The notes beneath the pieces were generated by a model that saw nothing but the letters and a program-made list of their open reading frames with translations, ran no database searches and was not told the origin of the DNA. A program made the translations under genes and the position numbers. Of a stretch of DNA of 64,000 nucleotides, positions 1-8,423 are shown piece by piece (positions within the stretch are counted from its first letter, which is position 1; the number at the start of each line of letters is the position of its first letter). This DNA comes from Micromonospora sp. WMMD1120 (GTDB taxonomy: Bacteria; Actinomycetota; Actinomycetes; Mycobacteriales; Micromonosporaceae), in NCBI RefSeq assembly GCF_029626235.1, contig NZ_JARUBO010000005.1:2822501-2886500 (forward strand), read 5' to 3'.

Positions 1-51
1 GTACGACAGCCCTACGACCCGGCGCGGGACCAGGTCGGCAATCACTCCTGA
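1..51 (+). CDS. C-terminal tail of an unidentified gene (5' end outside window)
   Basis: Frame 1 is open from the first base to a TGA at 49-51 and ends in QPYDPARDQVGNHS. The gene cannot be identified from 16 codons. It matters because a near copy, QPYDPDRHQLGNVVD, is encoded at 4714-4758, on the far side of the toxin genes. Both stretches lie at a similar short distance from a copy of the CoA-binding-protein gene, so they look like matching pieces of one duplicated segment. Confidence 0.35.
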   Translation, partial: VRQPYDPARDQVGNHS

Positions 52-185
52 TGGTCGCGGAACGGGCTCCCCACGGCATCGTCGTGGGGAGCCCGGTGCA
101 CCAGCACAAGGACACCCGGTGCACCAGCACAAGGACAGTCACGCGCACCAGGCCGGCCGCGACGGCTGGTTCGTGCGGGCTCGGG

Positions 186-443
186 TCAGCTCGGGCGGAT
201 CAGGCCGGCGGTGGCGCGTTCGATGATGAGGCAGCGGTCCTCGACGTAGTGCATGCCGGCCTCGGTGGCGATGCGCCGCGCTTCGGCCGAGACGATGCCC
301 GGTTGCAGGCAGATCGCCGGGGCGCCGATCGCCGCGGCGTCCCGGATGACCTGCGCGTCGTCGGCCGCCGGCCGGAAACCAGTCCCCAACCTGTTCGGGC
401 AGAACACCTGGGTGGGCGGAAGCGTCGACGTCGACTGCCGCAT
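186..443 (-). pseudogene. Truncated CoA-binding protein gene, diverged duplicate of 4908-5315
   Basis: The last 63 codons (about 186-377) encode a protein clearly related to the C-terminal half of the intact CoA-binding protein at 4908-5315. Shared motifs include FRPAAD, RDAAAIGAPA, EARRIA, GM.YVEDRCLI and ERA.AGL. Homology stops abruptly near 378; codons further 5' (up to 443) are unrelated and lack the Rossmann GAS motif. The CoA-binding half is therefore missing, and this is best read as a remnant. Divergence from the intact copy (roughly three quarters identical residues over the shared part by eye) argues against a very recent duplication. The breakpoint lies just upstream of the toxin gene. 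Confidence 0.65.
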
Positions 444-574
444 CGTTGAATGTCAAGGCGACGCGGCATCGATTCAATGACATTTGTCACGTCGAGCGGG
501 CGTATGGCGTGAGCTGGCCCTGCCTAGGGTTGGCCGACGACCGTACAACGACTGCTACGTACTACGGGGGTAAC

Positions 575-3500
575 GTGGCTGTGCCTTTGGTGTGCCCACA
601 ATTCCGGGGCCGGATGTTTCGACGAGCCCCAGGCGCGACGGCGATCGTCCTTGCCACCTTTACCGGGCTGGTCGGTGCCCTGCTGACAGCTCCGACGCCC
701 GCCGCAGCCGATGTCCGGGCGGACCGCTACACAGTGATCTCTCTGCTCCGCACGGGTGGTCCGGCGACAGCGCGTGCGGCGGAGGGCGCCCTTCTCGGGT
801 CGGACAGCCAGGTGGCCGAGTTCGTCGTCACCGGGCAACATGCCACGCGCGTCCAGGACGACCGGGTGCGGCTCGCGCAGTTGATGGCGATGAGCGGGCC
901 AGCCTTGTCGCAGGCCGCGCAGGCACCGCTGGCGGGTTCTCCCGCCGAGCTCCGACAGTTTCTCGACACCGGCCTCGACGGCCCGATGGCGCAGGACCTC
1001 CGGGTGCGAACGGCCCAGATCATGGCGGCTGGTGGACCCGCCACCAGGAAGGCCGCTCAGGATGCGCTGACCGCGGGCGGCGCTGCCGTGGCTGCCTTCG
1101 TGGTGCGGGGCCAGTACCTCGCCGCACAGCAGGACGATCGCGTCGCCACAGCGTCGGTGATGGCCACCGGCGGCCCTCAGGTACGGGCCGCGGCCGTCCT
1201 CGCTCTCCAGGGCACGCCCGCTGATGTTCGCGAATTCCTCGAGTCGGGCCAGCACGTCGCGCGGGCCCGGGACGAGGAGGTGCTCACTGTCGGCCGTCTC
1301 ACCGAGCTGGCCAAGGATGCGCAGCAGACGGCCGCCGCGGAAACGCGAGCCGCCAAGGAGGCATCGGACCGAGCCGTCACCGCTGCCCGACTGGCGAAGG
1401 AGGCGGCCCAGCAAGCTGCTGCCGAGACCGCCGAGGCGAAGGACTCGGCCACGCTGGCCGCTGCCGCCGCTGCTCGGGCGGCGGACGCGGCGGATCGCGC
1501 TGCCGCAGCGGCCCGCGACGCCATCGGAGCCGCCCGGGCAGCGACCAACGCTGCTCAAGTCGCATCCAATGCCGCCTCCCGGGCTGCCAACGCGGCGGCG
1601 CTCGCCGGTGAGGCAGCGTCAAGGGCATATCGTGCGGCCGCCGGCGCCGCGACTGACGCGTCCAAGGCGTCAGCAGCCCGGGTGGCAGCCCAGGAGGCGC
1701 GGGACGTCGCCCTTGCGGCAGGCCAGGCGGCCGACGCGGCAAAGGCCTCGGACGACGCCGCGACGGCCTCCGCGGACGCGGCGAAGGCCGCACGGGGAGC
1801 AGCCGGTCACGCCAGGGACGCGGCAGCCGCGGCGGATGAGGCTGGCGGCCACGCCAACGTCTCCGAGGCCGAGGCGCGCCGTGCCCGGGAGGCAGCCGAG
1901 CGGGCGAGGAACCTGGCGGCCCGGGCGGAACGCGCGGCGGCCGCTGCCGAAGGCTTGGCCCGTCAGGCTGCCCTGGCGGCCCGTGACGCCCGTCGTCACG
2001 CATTGGACGCGGCCGCGCACGCCAACGCCGCAGCCGCTGCTGCCGATCGCGCCGCGGACCACGCCGGTGACGCCTCTCAGGCTGCCGCCGCGTCCACCGC
2101 CCACGCGGCTGCCGCCGCCGTGGCGTCCGAAACAGCCGCGGCCGCCGCGGCCACCGCTGCCGACGTCGAGGAGACAGCTCGCGCCGCGGACGAGGAGCGG
2201 TTGCGGGCCGCGACCGAGGAGTCGATCGCCGCGGCGAAGGAGAACCGCGCCATCGAGCTGGATCAGCCGTCGCAGATTCCCTGGGACGCCCCTGAGCAGG
2301 ACCGAATCGACGCGGAGACGCAGCGACTGCTGAGTGAGGCGTCTGCTGCCGACGCTCCGTCGGCGGTCCTCGTCGACAGCGGACGGAAGGCTGCTCTGCG
2401 CCTGATGGCCGTGGCCGGCCCCTGGACGCGGGCAGCGGCGGAGAAGGCCCTGGCCGGTGACGAGGCGGATCTTCGACGGTTCCTGTCGGTCGACCGCGCC
2501 ACCGCTGCGGAACAGGACGACCGCGCCCGCGTCGCTCACCTGGCCGACCTGTCGGACAAGCCCGCGCTGAGGGTTGCGGTCCAGTCGGCGCTCGCCGGCG
2601 ATCACGAGACAGTGGTGCGTTTCCTCAGATTGCCGTCGTACGAGGGCAAGACGCAGGATGACCGCGTCGCCATCGCCCAGGTGATGGCCGCGGGAGGCCC
2701 GGCAACCCACGCGGCGGCCGAGGTCGCCTTGAACGGCACCCCGGCCCAGGCACATGCCTTCCTGCGGACCGGGCGCTACGCCGCAGCCGAACAGGACGAC
2801 CGCATAGCCATCGCCACCGTACTCGTCGGAGCAGGGCCGGAGGTGGAGGCAGCAGCAAACATCGCGCTCAACGGTCCCCGCTCCTACCTTCGGCACTTCC
2901 TGGAGGTCGAGCAGTTCAAGGCCCGCCAGCGCGACCACGTCGCCGCGACGCACGTCGCTACGGTCCGCTCCCTGCTCGCGGAGGCCACCCGCTACGCGGC
3001 GCTGGCTCGGGCTGACGCCGCAGAGGCCGCGCGGGTTGCGGCCGTGGCTCGTAAGGCGGCGGAGGAGGCCCAGCTGTGGGCGGACCGGGCCGCCGCGGCG
3101 TCGAACGAGGCGCAGGGGTACGCAGAGCAGGCGCGCAACTCGGCCGCCGAGGCGAAGGAGTCCGCGGCTCGGGCGGCCGCGGCTGCCCAGGTGGCTCGCG
3201 ACGCCGCGCAGTCAGCCGCCGCCTCGGCGGCCGCCGCCAACCGTTCCGCCGTCAAGGCCACGGCCTCAGCGGCCCAGGCCCGAACGTCGGCTGACTCCGC
3301 CTATCAGGCAGCCGAGCAGGCGAGAGCGTCGGCCATCGCCGCGGGCAAGGACGCCGCCCTGGCGGCTGAGGCGGCGGCTGAGGCGTTGCAGATCGCCATC
3401 ACCAAGCAGCGCGAGGAGCAGCAGGCTCGCCAGGAGCCGGACGTGCCCGCCCTCACCGGCCCCGAGAGCGGCTTCACCGGCCTGGAGGAGTACGACGAGG

Positions 3501-4219
3501 GCACGGTCGTACTGTGGTTCGACGGCGTCTGTTACCTCAACGGCACGCCCTTGCCGGGGACCCTCGGCGTGGACTCCTGCACGACGCTGGCGGAGGACTT
3601 CGACGGCTGGTTGGGCGACCACGCCGATCACATCTCCTGGGAGTCTCTCGCCAAGGCGCCGAGCCCGGCCGAAGCACTCCTTCAGGCCTACTGCATCGAC
3701 AAGGACAACTGGTCCACGATGCCCTGGAACAATCGGGATGCCTGCGGCAAGGCGTTGCGGGACCAGTTGAACGCCGACAAGCCCGGGTTGGTCCTCATCT
3801 ACCAGGAGGCCGGCGTAGGTGGAGCTGCGTTCCGGGGCATCGGCCGGCTGCTCGGCATCGGGCTCCGGACCCCGGCGCTCTACCGGATCCCAACCAACCG
3901 GGCGTTGTTCGAAACCTACAAGAACATTCTGCGCGCCGAGATGAAGCGGCCGCACGTCACGAACGCGGAGCTTTCGAAGGTGATGGACACCCTGTACCGC
4001 CCCGGGGCCACGATGGGCAGTGGGAGCACGGCGACCGCGGTCCGGTTCGAGACCTGGACAGGCGGATCGGTCGGCGGTGCACACCACAGCCAGAAGGCCC
4101 GCGACTACATCATCAAACTCGAGCGTTGGCTCGCCAACAACCCCACCGCGAGTTCGGGCGACCGGGCTGCGGCACAGAATGTGATTCTCGACATGCGCAA
4201 CGCATTGGCGGGCAAGTGA
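575..4219 (+). CDS. Secreted ALF-repeat polymorphic toxin
   Basis: A 1214-residue exported protein with the architecture of actinobacterial polymorphic toxins. Residues 1-45 form a signal peptide: a basic n-region, hydrophobic core AIVLATFTGLVGALL, and cleavage near the Ala-Ala-Ala at 43-45. Residues 50-235 hold about four ALF repeats (units of about 40 residues with a DDRV..A..MA.GGP..R.AA..AL motif). Residues 240-590 are an extremely Ala-rich predicted coiled coil. Residues 600-787 hold four more ALF repeats, and 790-948 a second Ala-rich coil. The non-repetitive C-terminus (955-1214) has four Cys and ends in a compact domain containing GGAHHSQKARDYIIKLERW, the likely toxic part; its activity is not recognised. 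Start: GTG 575 follows GGGGG; ATG 614 or an upstream start is possible. The stop overlaps the next gene. Confidence 0.8.
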   Translation: MAVPLVCPQFRGRMFRRAPGATAIVLATFTGLVGALLTAPTPAAADVRADRYTVISLLRTGGPATARAAEGALLGSDSQVAEFVVTGQHATRVQDDRVRLAQLMAMSGPALSQAAQAPLAGSPAELRQFLDTGLDGPMAQDLRVRTAQIMAAGGPATRKAAQDALTAGGAAVAAFVVRGQYLAAQQDDRVATASVMATGGPQVRAAAVLALQGTPADVREFLESGQHVARARDEEVLTVGRLTELAKDAQQTAAAETRAAKEASDRAVTAARLAKEAAQQAAAETAEAKDSATLAAAAAARAADAADRAAAAARDAIGAARAATNAAQVASNAASRAANAAALAGEAASRAYRAAAGAATDASKASAARVAAQEARDVALAAGQAADAAKASDDAATASADAAKAARGAAGHARDAAAAADEAGGHANVSEAEARRAREAAERARNLAARAERAAAAAEGLARQAALAARDARRHALDAAAHANAAAAAADRAADHAGDASQAAAASTAHAAAAAVASETAAAAAATAADVEETARAADEERLRAATEESIAAAKENRAIELDQPSQIPWDAPEQDRIDAETQRLLSEASAADAPSAVLVDSGRKAALRLMAVAGPWTRAAAEKALAGDEADLRRFLSVDRATAAEQDDRARVAHLADLSDKPALRVAVQSALAGDHETVVRFLRLPSYEGKTQDDRVAIAQVMAAGGPATHAAAEVALNGTPAQAHAFLRTGRYAAAEQDDRIAIATVLVGAGPEVEAAANIALNGPRSYLRHFLEVEQFKARQRDHVAATHVATVRSLLAEATRYAALARADAAEAARVAAVARKAAEEAQLWADRAAAASNEAQGYAEQARNSAAEAKESAARAAAAAQVARDAAQSAAASAAAANRSAVKATASAAQARTSADSAYQAAEQARASAIAAGKDAALAAEAAAEALQIAITKQREEQQARQEPDVPALTGPESGFTGLEEYDEGTVVLWFDGVCYLNGTPLPGTLGVDSCTTLAEDFDGWLGDHADHISWESLAKAPSPAEALLQAYCIDKDNWSTMPWNNRDACGKALRDQLNADKPGLVLIYQEAGVGGAAFRGIGRLLGIGLRTPALYRIPTNRALFETYKNILRAEMKRPHVTNAELSKVMDTLYRPGATMGSGSTATAVRFETWTGGSVGGAHHSQKARDYIIKLERWLANNPTASSGDRAAAQNVILDMRNALAGK

Positions 4220-4650
4220 TGCCAACTCCGCAGTGGTGGCCGTCCCTCCTGGCCGCCAGCCCAGTGCTGGCGGCCGAGGACGCCGCCGAGGTGCAACGGT
4301 GGGCGCCGGTCTCGGATGCAGAGGTCGACGAGCCGGCAGAGGCAGAGGCTCCGCCACTGCTTCTCAGACTGTCGCACCTCGCCGAAGTGCTCGCCGAACG
4401 CGTCGATGACGTGCCCGAGGGCGAACGGCGTGCATTCTTCCACATCCTGGACTCGGTTCTGGCCGATGGCGGCCAGTCAGAGCGGGACGCCGTGGCGACC
4501 GGTTTCCTCGAATCCTTGATGGCCGCTGCGGACCGAGGGTTCGACCTCCGCCGGGTGTGGCATGAGCTTGGCACCCATTTGCGGCAATACTGCCGCGACT
4601 GGAACGCCTTCACTGGCATCCAGTCTCCCGACTGGATGAGGTCCGCCTGA
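4219..4650 (+). CDS. Probable immunity protein of the ALF-repeat toxin
   Basis: A 143-residue soluble protein whose ATG shares one base with the toxin stop codon (TGATG), implying translational coupling. It is acidic and helical, begins MPTPQWWPSLLAASP, and has no signal peptide or membrane segment, which fits a cytoplasmic antidote. The family is not recognised by eye; the immunity role is inferred from size, strict coupling and position immediately after a toxin C-terminus. A longer open frame runs through the start from upstream in the same frame, but that part lies antiparallel in phase to the toxin reading and is discounted. Confidence 0.6.
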   Translation: MPTPQWWPSLLAASPVLAAEDAAEVQRWAPVSDAEVDEPAEAEAPPLLLRLSHLAEVLAERVDDVPEGERRAFFHILDSVLADGGQSERDAVATGFLESLMAAADRGFDLRRVWHELGTHLRQYCRDWNAFTGIQSPDWMRSA

Positions 4651-4713
4651 CATTCGCTCCAACGCCGGTCGCCGAGATGGGCCGCCAAGAAAGGAAACGC
4701 ATACGCGAGGCGT

Positions 4714-4758
4714 CAGCCGTACGACCCGGACCGGCACCAGCTCGGCAACGTCGTTGAT
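4714..4758 (+). repeat. Echo of the segment at 7-42 (duplicate remnant)
   Basis: Reads QPYDPDRHQLGNVVD in frame, matching QPYDPARDQVGNHS at 7-48. No stop follows at the equivalent place and no start is visible, so it is a fragment. The rest of 4651-4907 shows no supported gene. Confidence 0.4.
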
Positions 4759-4907
4759 CCGGCACGAGCGGGTTCCGCGACCGGTGGCGACGTCGGCCGG
4801 GGAGCCCGGCACGACCGTTCCCGCACTCCCGCGATCTTGCACTCGCTGTGGCGACAAATAGGGCCTGGAGAGAAGGCGTCGTCCCAAGTCCAAGACCGCG
4901 GGGTGGG

Positions 4908-5315
4908 TCAGCCGAGGCGGGTGAGGCCGGCGGCGGCGCGCTCGACGATGAGGCAGCGGTCCTCGACGTAGTCCATGCCGGCCTCCTCGGCGATCCGACG
5001 CGCCTCCGGCGAGACGATGCCCAGTTGCAGCCAGACCGCCGGGGCGCCGATCGCCGCCGCGTCCCGCACCACCTGGACAGCGTCGGCCGCCGGCCGGAAC
5101 ACGTCGACCAGGTCGACCGGGTGCGGAATGTCGGCCAGCGACGCGTACGCCCGCTCCCCGAACAGCTCGTCGACGGTGGGGTTGACCGGGATGATGCGCC
5201 AGCCGAACCGCTGCATCTGTGACGGGACGGTGTGGGCGGCCTTCAACGGGTCGCGGGACGCGCCCACGACGGCGATCACGGCGGAGTCGGCGAGGATCTG
5301 CTGAGCGGTACGCAC
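4908..5315 (-). CDS. CoA-binding protein (YccU/succinyl-CoA ligase-like)
   Basis: A 135-residue stand-alone CoA_binding domain, the usual size for this family. The N-terminal Rossmann segment has VIAVVGASRDP (residues 13-23), followed by the RIIPVNP and VDLVDVFRPA segments and the C-terminal IGAPAVWLQLG and GMDYVEDRCL motifs typical of the group. The fold is that of the CoA-binding part of succinyl-CoA synthetase alpha, but the phosphohistidine domain is absent, so it probably binds CoA or a nucleotide without ligase activity. The precise role is unknown. It lies 25 bp downstream of the radical SAM gene on the same strand. A truncated diverged copy lies at 186-443. Confidence 0.85.
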   Translation of the reverse strand: MRTAQQILADSAVIAVVGASRDPLKAAHTVPSQMQRFGWRIIPVNPTVDELFGERAYASLADIPHPVDLVDVFRPAADAVQVVRDAAAIGAPAVWLQLGIVSPEARRIAEEAGMDYVEDRCLIVERAAAGLTRLG

Positions 5316-5340
5316 CCGCCGACTGTAGCTCCGCGCCTCG

Positions 5341-6384
5341 CTAGAGCAGTGTCAACTGCTCGGCGGTGGTCGGCGGCGGCTCGGGCAGGCTGCGGTTGTC
5401 GCCCCGCTCGCCACGGTGCAACCCGTGCCGGCGGGCGGAGATCCGCACCCGTGCTGTCAACTCCCGCTGGTACGCCTGCGGCGCATAGGCGCCGGCCCGG
5501 TACAGCTCGCGGTAGGTGGGCACCAGGTGCGGGTGCTCCCGGGCGAGCCAGCGCGCGTACCACTCCCGGGCGCCCGGACGCAGGTGCAGTGGCAGAGCTG
5601 TCACGCTGCTCGCCCCGGCCGCGGCGATCGCCGACACGGTGGCGTCGATCGACTCGTCGCTGTCGCTGAGGCCGGGGAGGATCGGGGCCATCAGCACGCC
5701 GACGGAGAAGCCGGCGTCGGTGAGCGCCCGGACCGCGTCGAGCCGCCGGCGCGGATGCGGCGTGCCCGGCTCGACCGAGCGCCAGAGCCGCTCGTCGACG
5801 AAGCCCACCGAGAAGGAGACACCGACGGTGGTGACCTCGGCGGCCTGCCGCAGCAGAGGCAGGTCCCGCAGGATCAGCGTGCCCTTGGTGAGGATCGAGA
5901 ACGGGTTGGCGAAGTCGCGCAGGGCCGCGATGATCTGCGGCATCAGCCGGTAGCGGCCCTCGGCCCGCTGGTAGCAGTCGACGTTGGTGCCCATCGCCAC
6001 GTGCGCGCCCCGCCACCTCGGCGCGGCCAGTTCCCGCCGCACCAGCTCACCGGCGTTGACCTTGACGATCACCCTCCGGTCGAAGTCGGCGCCCGCGTCC
6101 AGGTCGAGATAGGTGTGAGTATTTCTCGCAAAGCAGTAAACACAGGCATGACTGCATCCACGGTACGGGTTGATGGTCCACTCGAAGGGGACGCGGGACT
6201 GCCCGGGCACCCGGTTGAGGATGGACTTCGCCCGCACCTCGTAGAAGGTCATCCCGGCGAACTCGGGGGTGTCGAAGGTGCGGACGACGGCGTCGGGCAG
6301 CGCCAGCGGCAGGGGTGGCGTCGCTGGCGCTGCCCGCTCGGGGTCTCCCTCAACCGGGGGAGCGGCGAGGTTCTCCCAGCGCAT
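5341..6384 (-). CDS. Rv2578c-family radical SAM protein
   Basis: A 347-residue protein with a radical SAM cluster at Cys77-Cys81-Cys84 (RGCSHACVYCFARNTH), preceded by SILNRVPG and followed by YLDLD. This is the signature of actinobacterial Rv2578c-like and SplB-related proteins. The start was set at the ATG giving MRWENL, which matches the family N-terminus; an in-frame GTG-type start 12 codons upstream (6420) is less likely. The substrate is unknown. Codon use is like the neighbourhood. Confidence 0.85.
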   Translation of the reverse strand: MRWENLAAPPVEGDPERAAPATPPLPLALPDAVVRTFDTPEFAGMTFYEVRAKSILNRVPGQSRVPFEWTINPYRGCSHACVYCFARNTHTYLDLDAGADFDRRVIVKVNAGELVRRELAAPRWRGAHVAMGTNVDCYQRAEGRYRLMPQIIAALRDFANPFSILTKGTLILRDLPLLRQAAEVTTVGVSFSVGFVDERLWRSVEPGTPHPRRRLDAVRALTDAGFSVGVLMAPILPGLSDSDESIDATVSAIAAAGASSVTALPLHLRPGAREWYARWLAREHPHLVPTYRELYRAGAYAPQAYQRELTARVRISARRHGLHRGERGDNRSLPEPPPTTAEQLTLL

Positions 6385-6476
6385 GGGCACTATTCGAACA
6401 CGTGTACGAGCAACGCGCAAGTGACGCGCCGTACACCGGTGGTCGTTCGCGTGGCGGCAGAGAGGAGGATGGACGC

Positions 6477-6896
6477 ATGGAGACGTCGACCTTCGTCTAC
6501 GACGGGGACTGCGCGTTCTGCACGCAGTGCGCCGATTTCATCGCTCGTCGCATTCCCACCGGCGCCCGCGTGGTGCCGTGGCAGTTCAGCGACCTGGACG
6601 CGCTCGGCCTCACGGCCGCCGAGTGCGAGGAGGCGGTGCAGTGGGTCGGCGCGGACGGCTCGCGGGCGGCGGGTCCGGACGCCATCGCGAAGCTCCTCGC
6701 CGCGAGCTCCCCGCTCTGGCGGGTCGCCGGCGCGGGCCTGCATTTCCCCCCGGTACGCGCCGCCGCCTGGCCGGTCTACCGCTGGGTGGCGCGCAACCGG
6801 CACCGGCTGCCGGGCGGCACGGCGGCCTGCTCCCTGCCGCAGGAGGCCCGGGAGCGGCTCTACGGCGCGGCGGGCCGCCCGAGCGCCGGGGCCTGA
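6477..6896 (+). CDS. DCC-family (DUF393) thiol-disulfide oxidoreductase-like protein
   Basis: A 139-residue protein opening with FVYDGDCAFCTQC. The DGDCxFC motif, with Cys12 and Cys15, defines the DCC family, which is predicted to have a thioredoxin-like fold and thiol redox activity. The start is ATG 6477 after AGAGGAGG. Its last 37 bases overlap, tail to tail, the 3' end of the HTTM gene on the other strand. DCC proteins are often encoded with or fused to HTTM proteins, and here they are convergent neighbours. Substrate and electron partner are unknown. Confidence 0.85.
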   Translation: METSTFVYDGDCAFCTQCADFIARRIPTGARVVPWQFSDLDALGLTAAECEEAVQWVGADGSRAAGPDAIAKLLAASSPLWRVAGAGLHFPPVRAAAWPVYRWVARNRHRLPGGTAACSLPQEARERLYGAAGRPSAGA

Positions 6897-7828
6897 TCGC
6901 CGCGCGGCGTCGACCCCGCCTCGGCGCCCGCCGAAGGGTCGCTGGCGTCGGCCGCCGGACCGGTCGCCTCCGTCTCCGGTACGGCGGCCGTCGACCCGTT
7001 GGTGTCGCGGCCGACCAGCCGGCGGGCCCAGACGAGCGGGCGCACCCGCTCCAGCGGGAGGAAACTTGTCATCGCGGCCAGGTGCGGCGCGAACGAGATC
7101 GTGATCGTCGCGATGGTGACCGCGTGGAACGAGTAGAAGAACCCGACCATCGCGAGTCGCCAGCGCTGCGGCAGGAAGAAGACCACCGGGCTCAGCAGCT
7201 CGAAGGCGACGATGCCGATCTGGGCGGCGATCAGCAGGTACGGCACCTGGGCGATGAGGTCCGCCAGGTCGGTGCCCCGTCGGATGATCGCGCGGGCCAG
7301 GACCGACCCGGTCAGCCAGTCCAGGCCGCCGAAGCGCAGCTTGGCGAAGGCGGCCAGGAAGTACGTGCAGACCACGGCGATCTGGGTGACGCGCAGGGCC
7401 CAGCCCCCCGCCTCGGTACGGGTGGCGTCGCCGTGCCGGGCGCGACCGGCGGTGGGGAGCACGGCCAGCGCGACGAGCAGCCCGAACCGGTCGTGGTCGA
7501 CCTTTCCGTAGCTCATCGCGATGATCATCCACTCCAGGTACAGCGCGCAGACCGCCCAGCCGAGCAGCCGGGGCGCGCGTCCGGTCGCGGCCAGGAGGGC
7601 GAGCAGCAGCAGCGACCAGAAGATCACCGCCACCAGTGCCGGGGTGGGGGTGGGCAGGGGGAGCAGGCGGCCGATCAACAGGGGCTGGTACAGCTCGCCG
7701 GGCACGCTGACCCGGGTGCGTACCCAGGGGGTGAAGATCACCAGGTCGGCGGCGACGAAGAGGTAGATCAGCGTCCGGAACGCGGCGACCCGCCCGCGGG
7801 GCACGGCCTCGGTCAGCCAGCGGGTCAT
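6860..7828 (-). CDS. HTTM-domain membrane protein (vitamin K-dependent gamma-carboxylase-like)
   Basis: A 322-residue integral membrane protein with about six to seven hydrophobic segments and a charged, probably cytoplasmic, C-terminal tail (residues about 275-322). The HTTM family shares the membrane core of gamma-glutamyl carboxylase. The segment YFLAAFAKLRFGGLDWLTG, with Lys163, resembles the region around the catalytic lysine of the animal enzyme, and DHDRF with His112 resembles the region around its conserved histidine; both comparisons are from memory. Start ATG 7828 overlaps the stop of the upstream partner by four bases. Whether it is an enzyme is not known. Confidence 0.8.
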   Translation of the reverse strand: MTRWLTEAVPRGRVAAFRTLIYLFVAADLVIFTPWVRTRVSVPGELYQPLLIGRLLPLPTPTPALVAVIFWSLLLLALLAATGRAPRLLGWAVCALYLEWMIIAMSYGKVDHDRFGLLVALAVLPTAGRARHGDATRTEAGGWALRVTQIAVVCTYFLAAFAKLRFGGLDWLTGSVLARAIIRRGTDLADLIAQVPYLLIAAQIGIVAFELLSPVVFFLPQRWRLAMVGFFYSFHAVTIATITISFAPHLAAMTSFLPLERVRPLVWARRLVGRDTNGSTAAVPETEATGPAADASDPSAGAEAGSTPRGDQAPALGRPAAP

Positions 7829-8265
7829 CGGGGGGCCTGCCAGCGAACGACTGTCTGGTCGGTGTGCTCGCCGGTGGGCCGGCCGGCGCGGATGCCGTGC
7901 CAGCGGATGACGATGCGGACCTCGACCAGCGCGGGGGCGCCCGGGTGGCGTTCGGCGTACGCGTCGGCGACCTCGGTCAGCAGTGTCGGGTCGGCGGCGT
8001 AGCGGGCCTGCTGGCCCTCGATCTCGGCGCGACGGATGCCGGTGGCGTCCTGGCCGAGGTCGACCACCTCCCCGGAGCTGTTCACCCCTTCGACGCGGGT
8101 GTCGGGCGCCGGCGCGTTCGGCGGGTTGGAGGTGGAGTACATCCGGAACGGGCCGAACGGGAAGTCGTCGTCGCTGCCCCAGAAGGTGCCCGTGACGAGC
8201 AGGACGAGGCCGAGTGCGGTCACGCCGAGCCGGGTCACGCGCCCGCGGGTGGTCAGATTCTCCAT
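7825..8265 (-). CDS. Single-pass exported protein coupled to the HTTM gene
   Basis: A 146-residue protein with an N-terminal membrane segment (LGVTALGLVLLVTGTFW, residues 13-29) and an extracytoplasmic remainder with the motif FPFGPFRMYS and few cysteines. Its stop overlaps the HTTM start (ATGA), so the two are translationally coupled and probably form a complex or enzyme-partner pair. Similar small proteins are found upstream of HTTM genes in actinomycetes, but no function is assigned. Confidence 0.7.
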   Translation of the reverse strand: MENLTTRGRVTRLGVTALGLVLLVTGTFWGSDDDFPFGPFRMYSTSNPPNAPAPDTRVEGVNSSGEVVDLGQDATGIRRAEIEGQQARYAADPTLLTEVADAYAERHPGAPALVEVRIVIRWHGIRAGRPTGEHTDQTVVRWQAPR

Positions 8266-8370
8266 CGGGTCGTGACGATACGGGATCTACCGGCCGCGTC
8301 GGGTCCCTCCGACGGTCGGTTCGGTCCACCCGGGCAGGTGATCACGCAGGCGCTGTCACGGGTACGACGG

Positions 8371-8397
8371 GGGCCGGGCCCGATGCGGACCCGGCCC
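8371..8397. terminator. Hairpin downstream of trxA
   Basis: GGGCCGGG at 8371-8378 pairs perfectly with CCCGGCCC at 8390-8397. It lies 27 bp beyond the trxA stop. There is no long T-run, which is common for actinomycete terminators. Confidence 0.5.
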
Positions 8398-8423
8398 TCT
8401 CCGTGTCGCCCGTGTGCGACGGC

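Noticed and set aside
478..489. TGACATTTGTCA as operator of the toxin gene
   Set aside because: A single imperfect 12-bp palindrome about 90 bp upstream, in a region of unclear history; too weak to call.
1290..2345. Ala-rich stretch considered as collagen- or silk-like structural protein
   Set aside because: Heptad-like Ala/Lys/Glu pattern within an ALF-repeat protein with signal peptide and toxin-like C-terminus fits a polymorphic toxin stalk.
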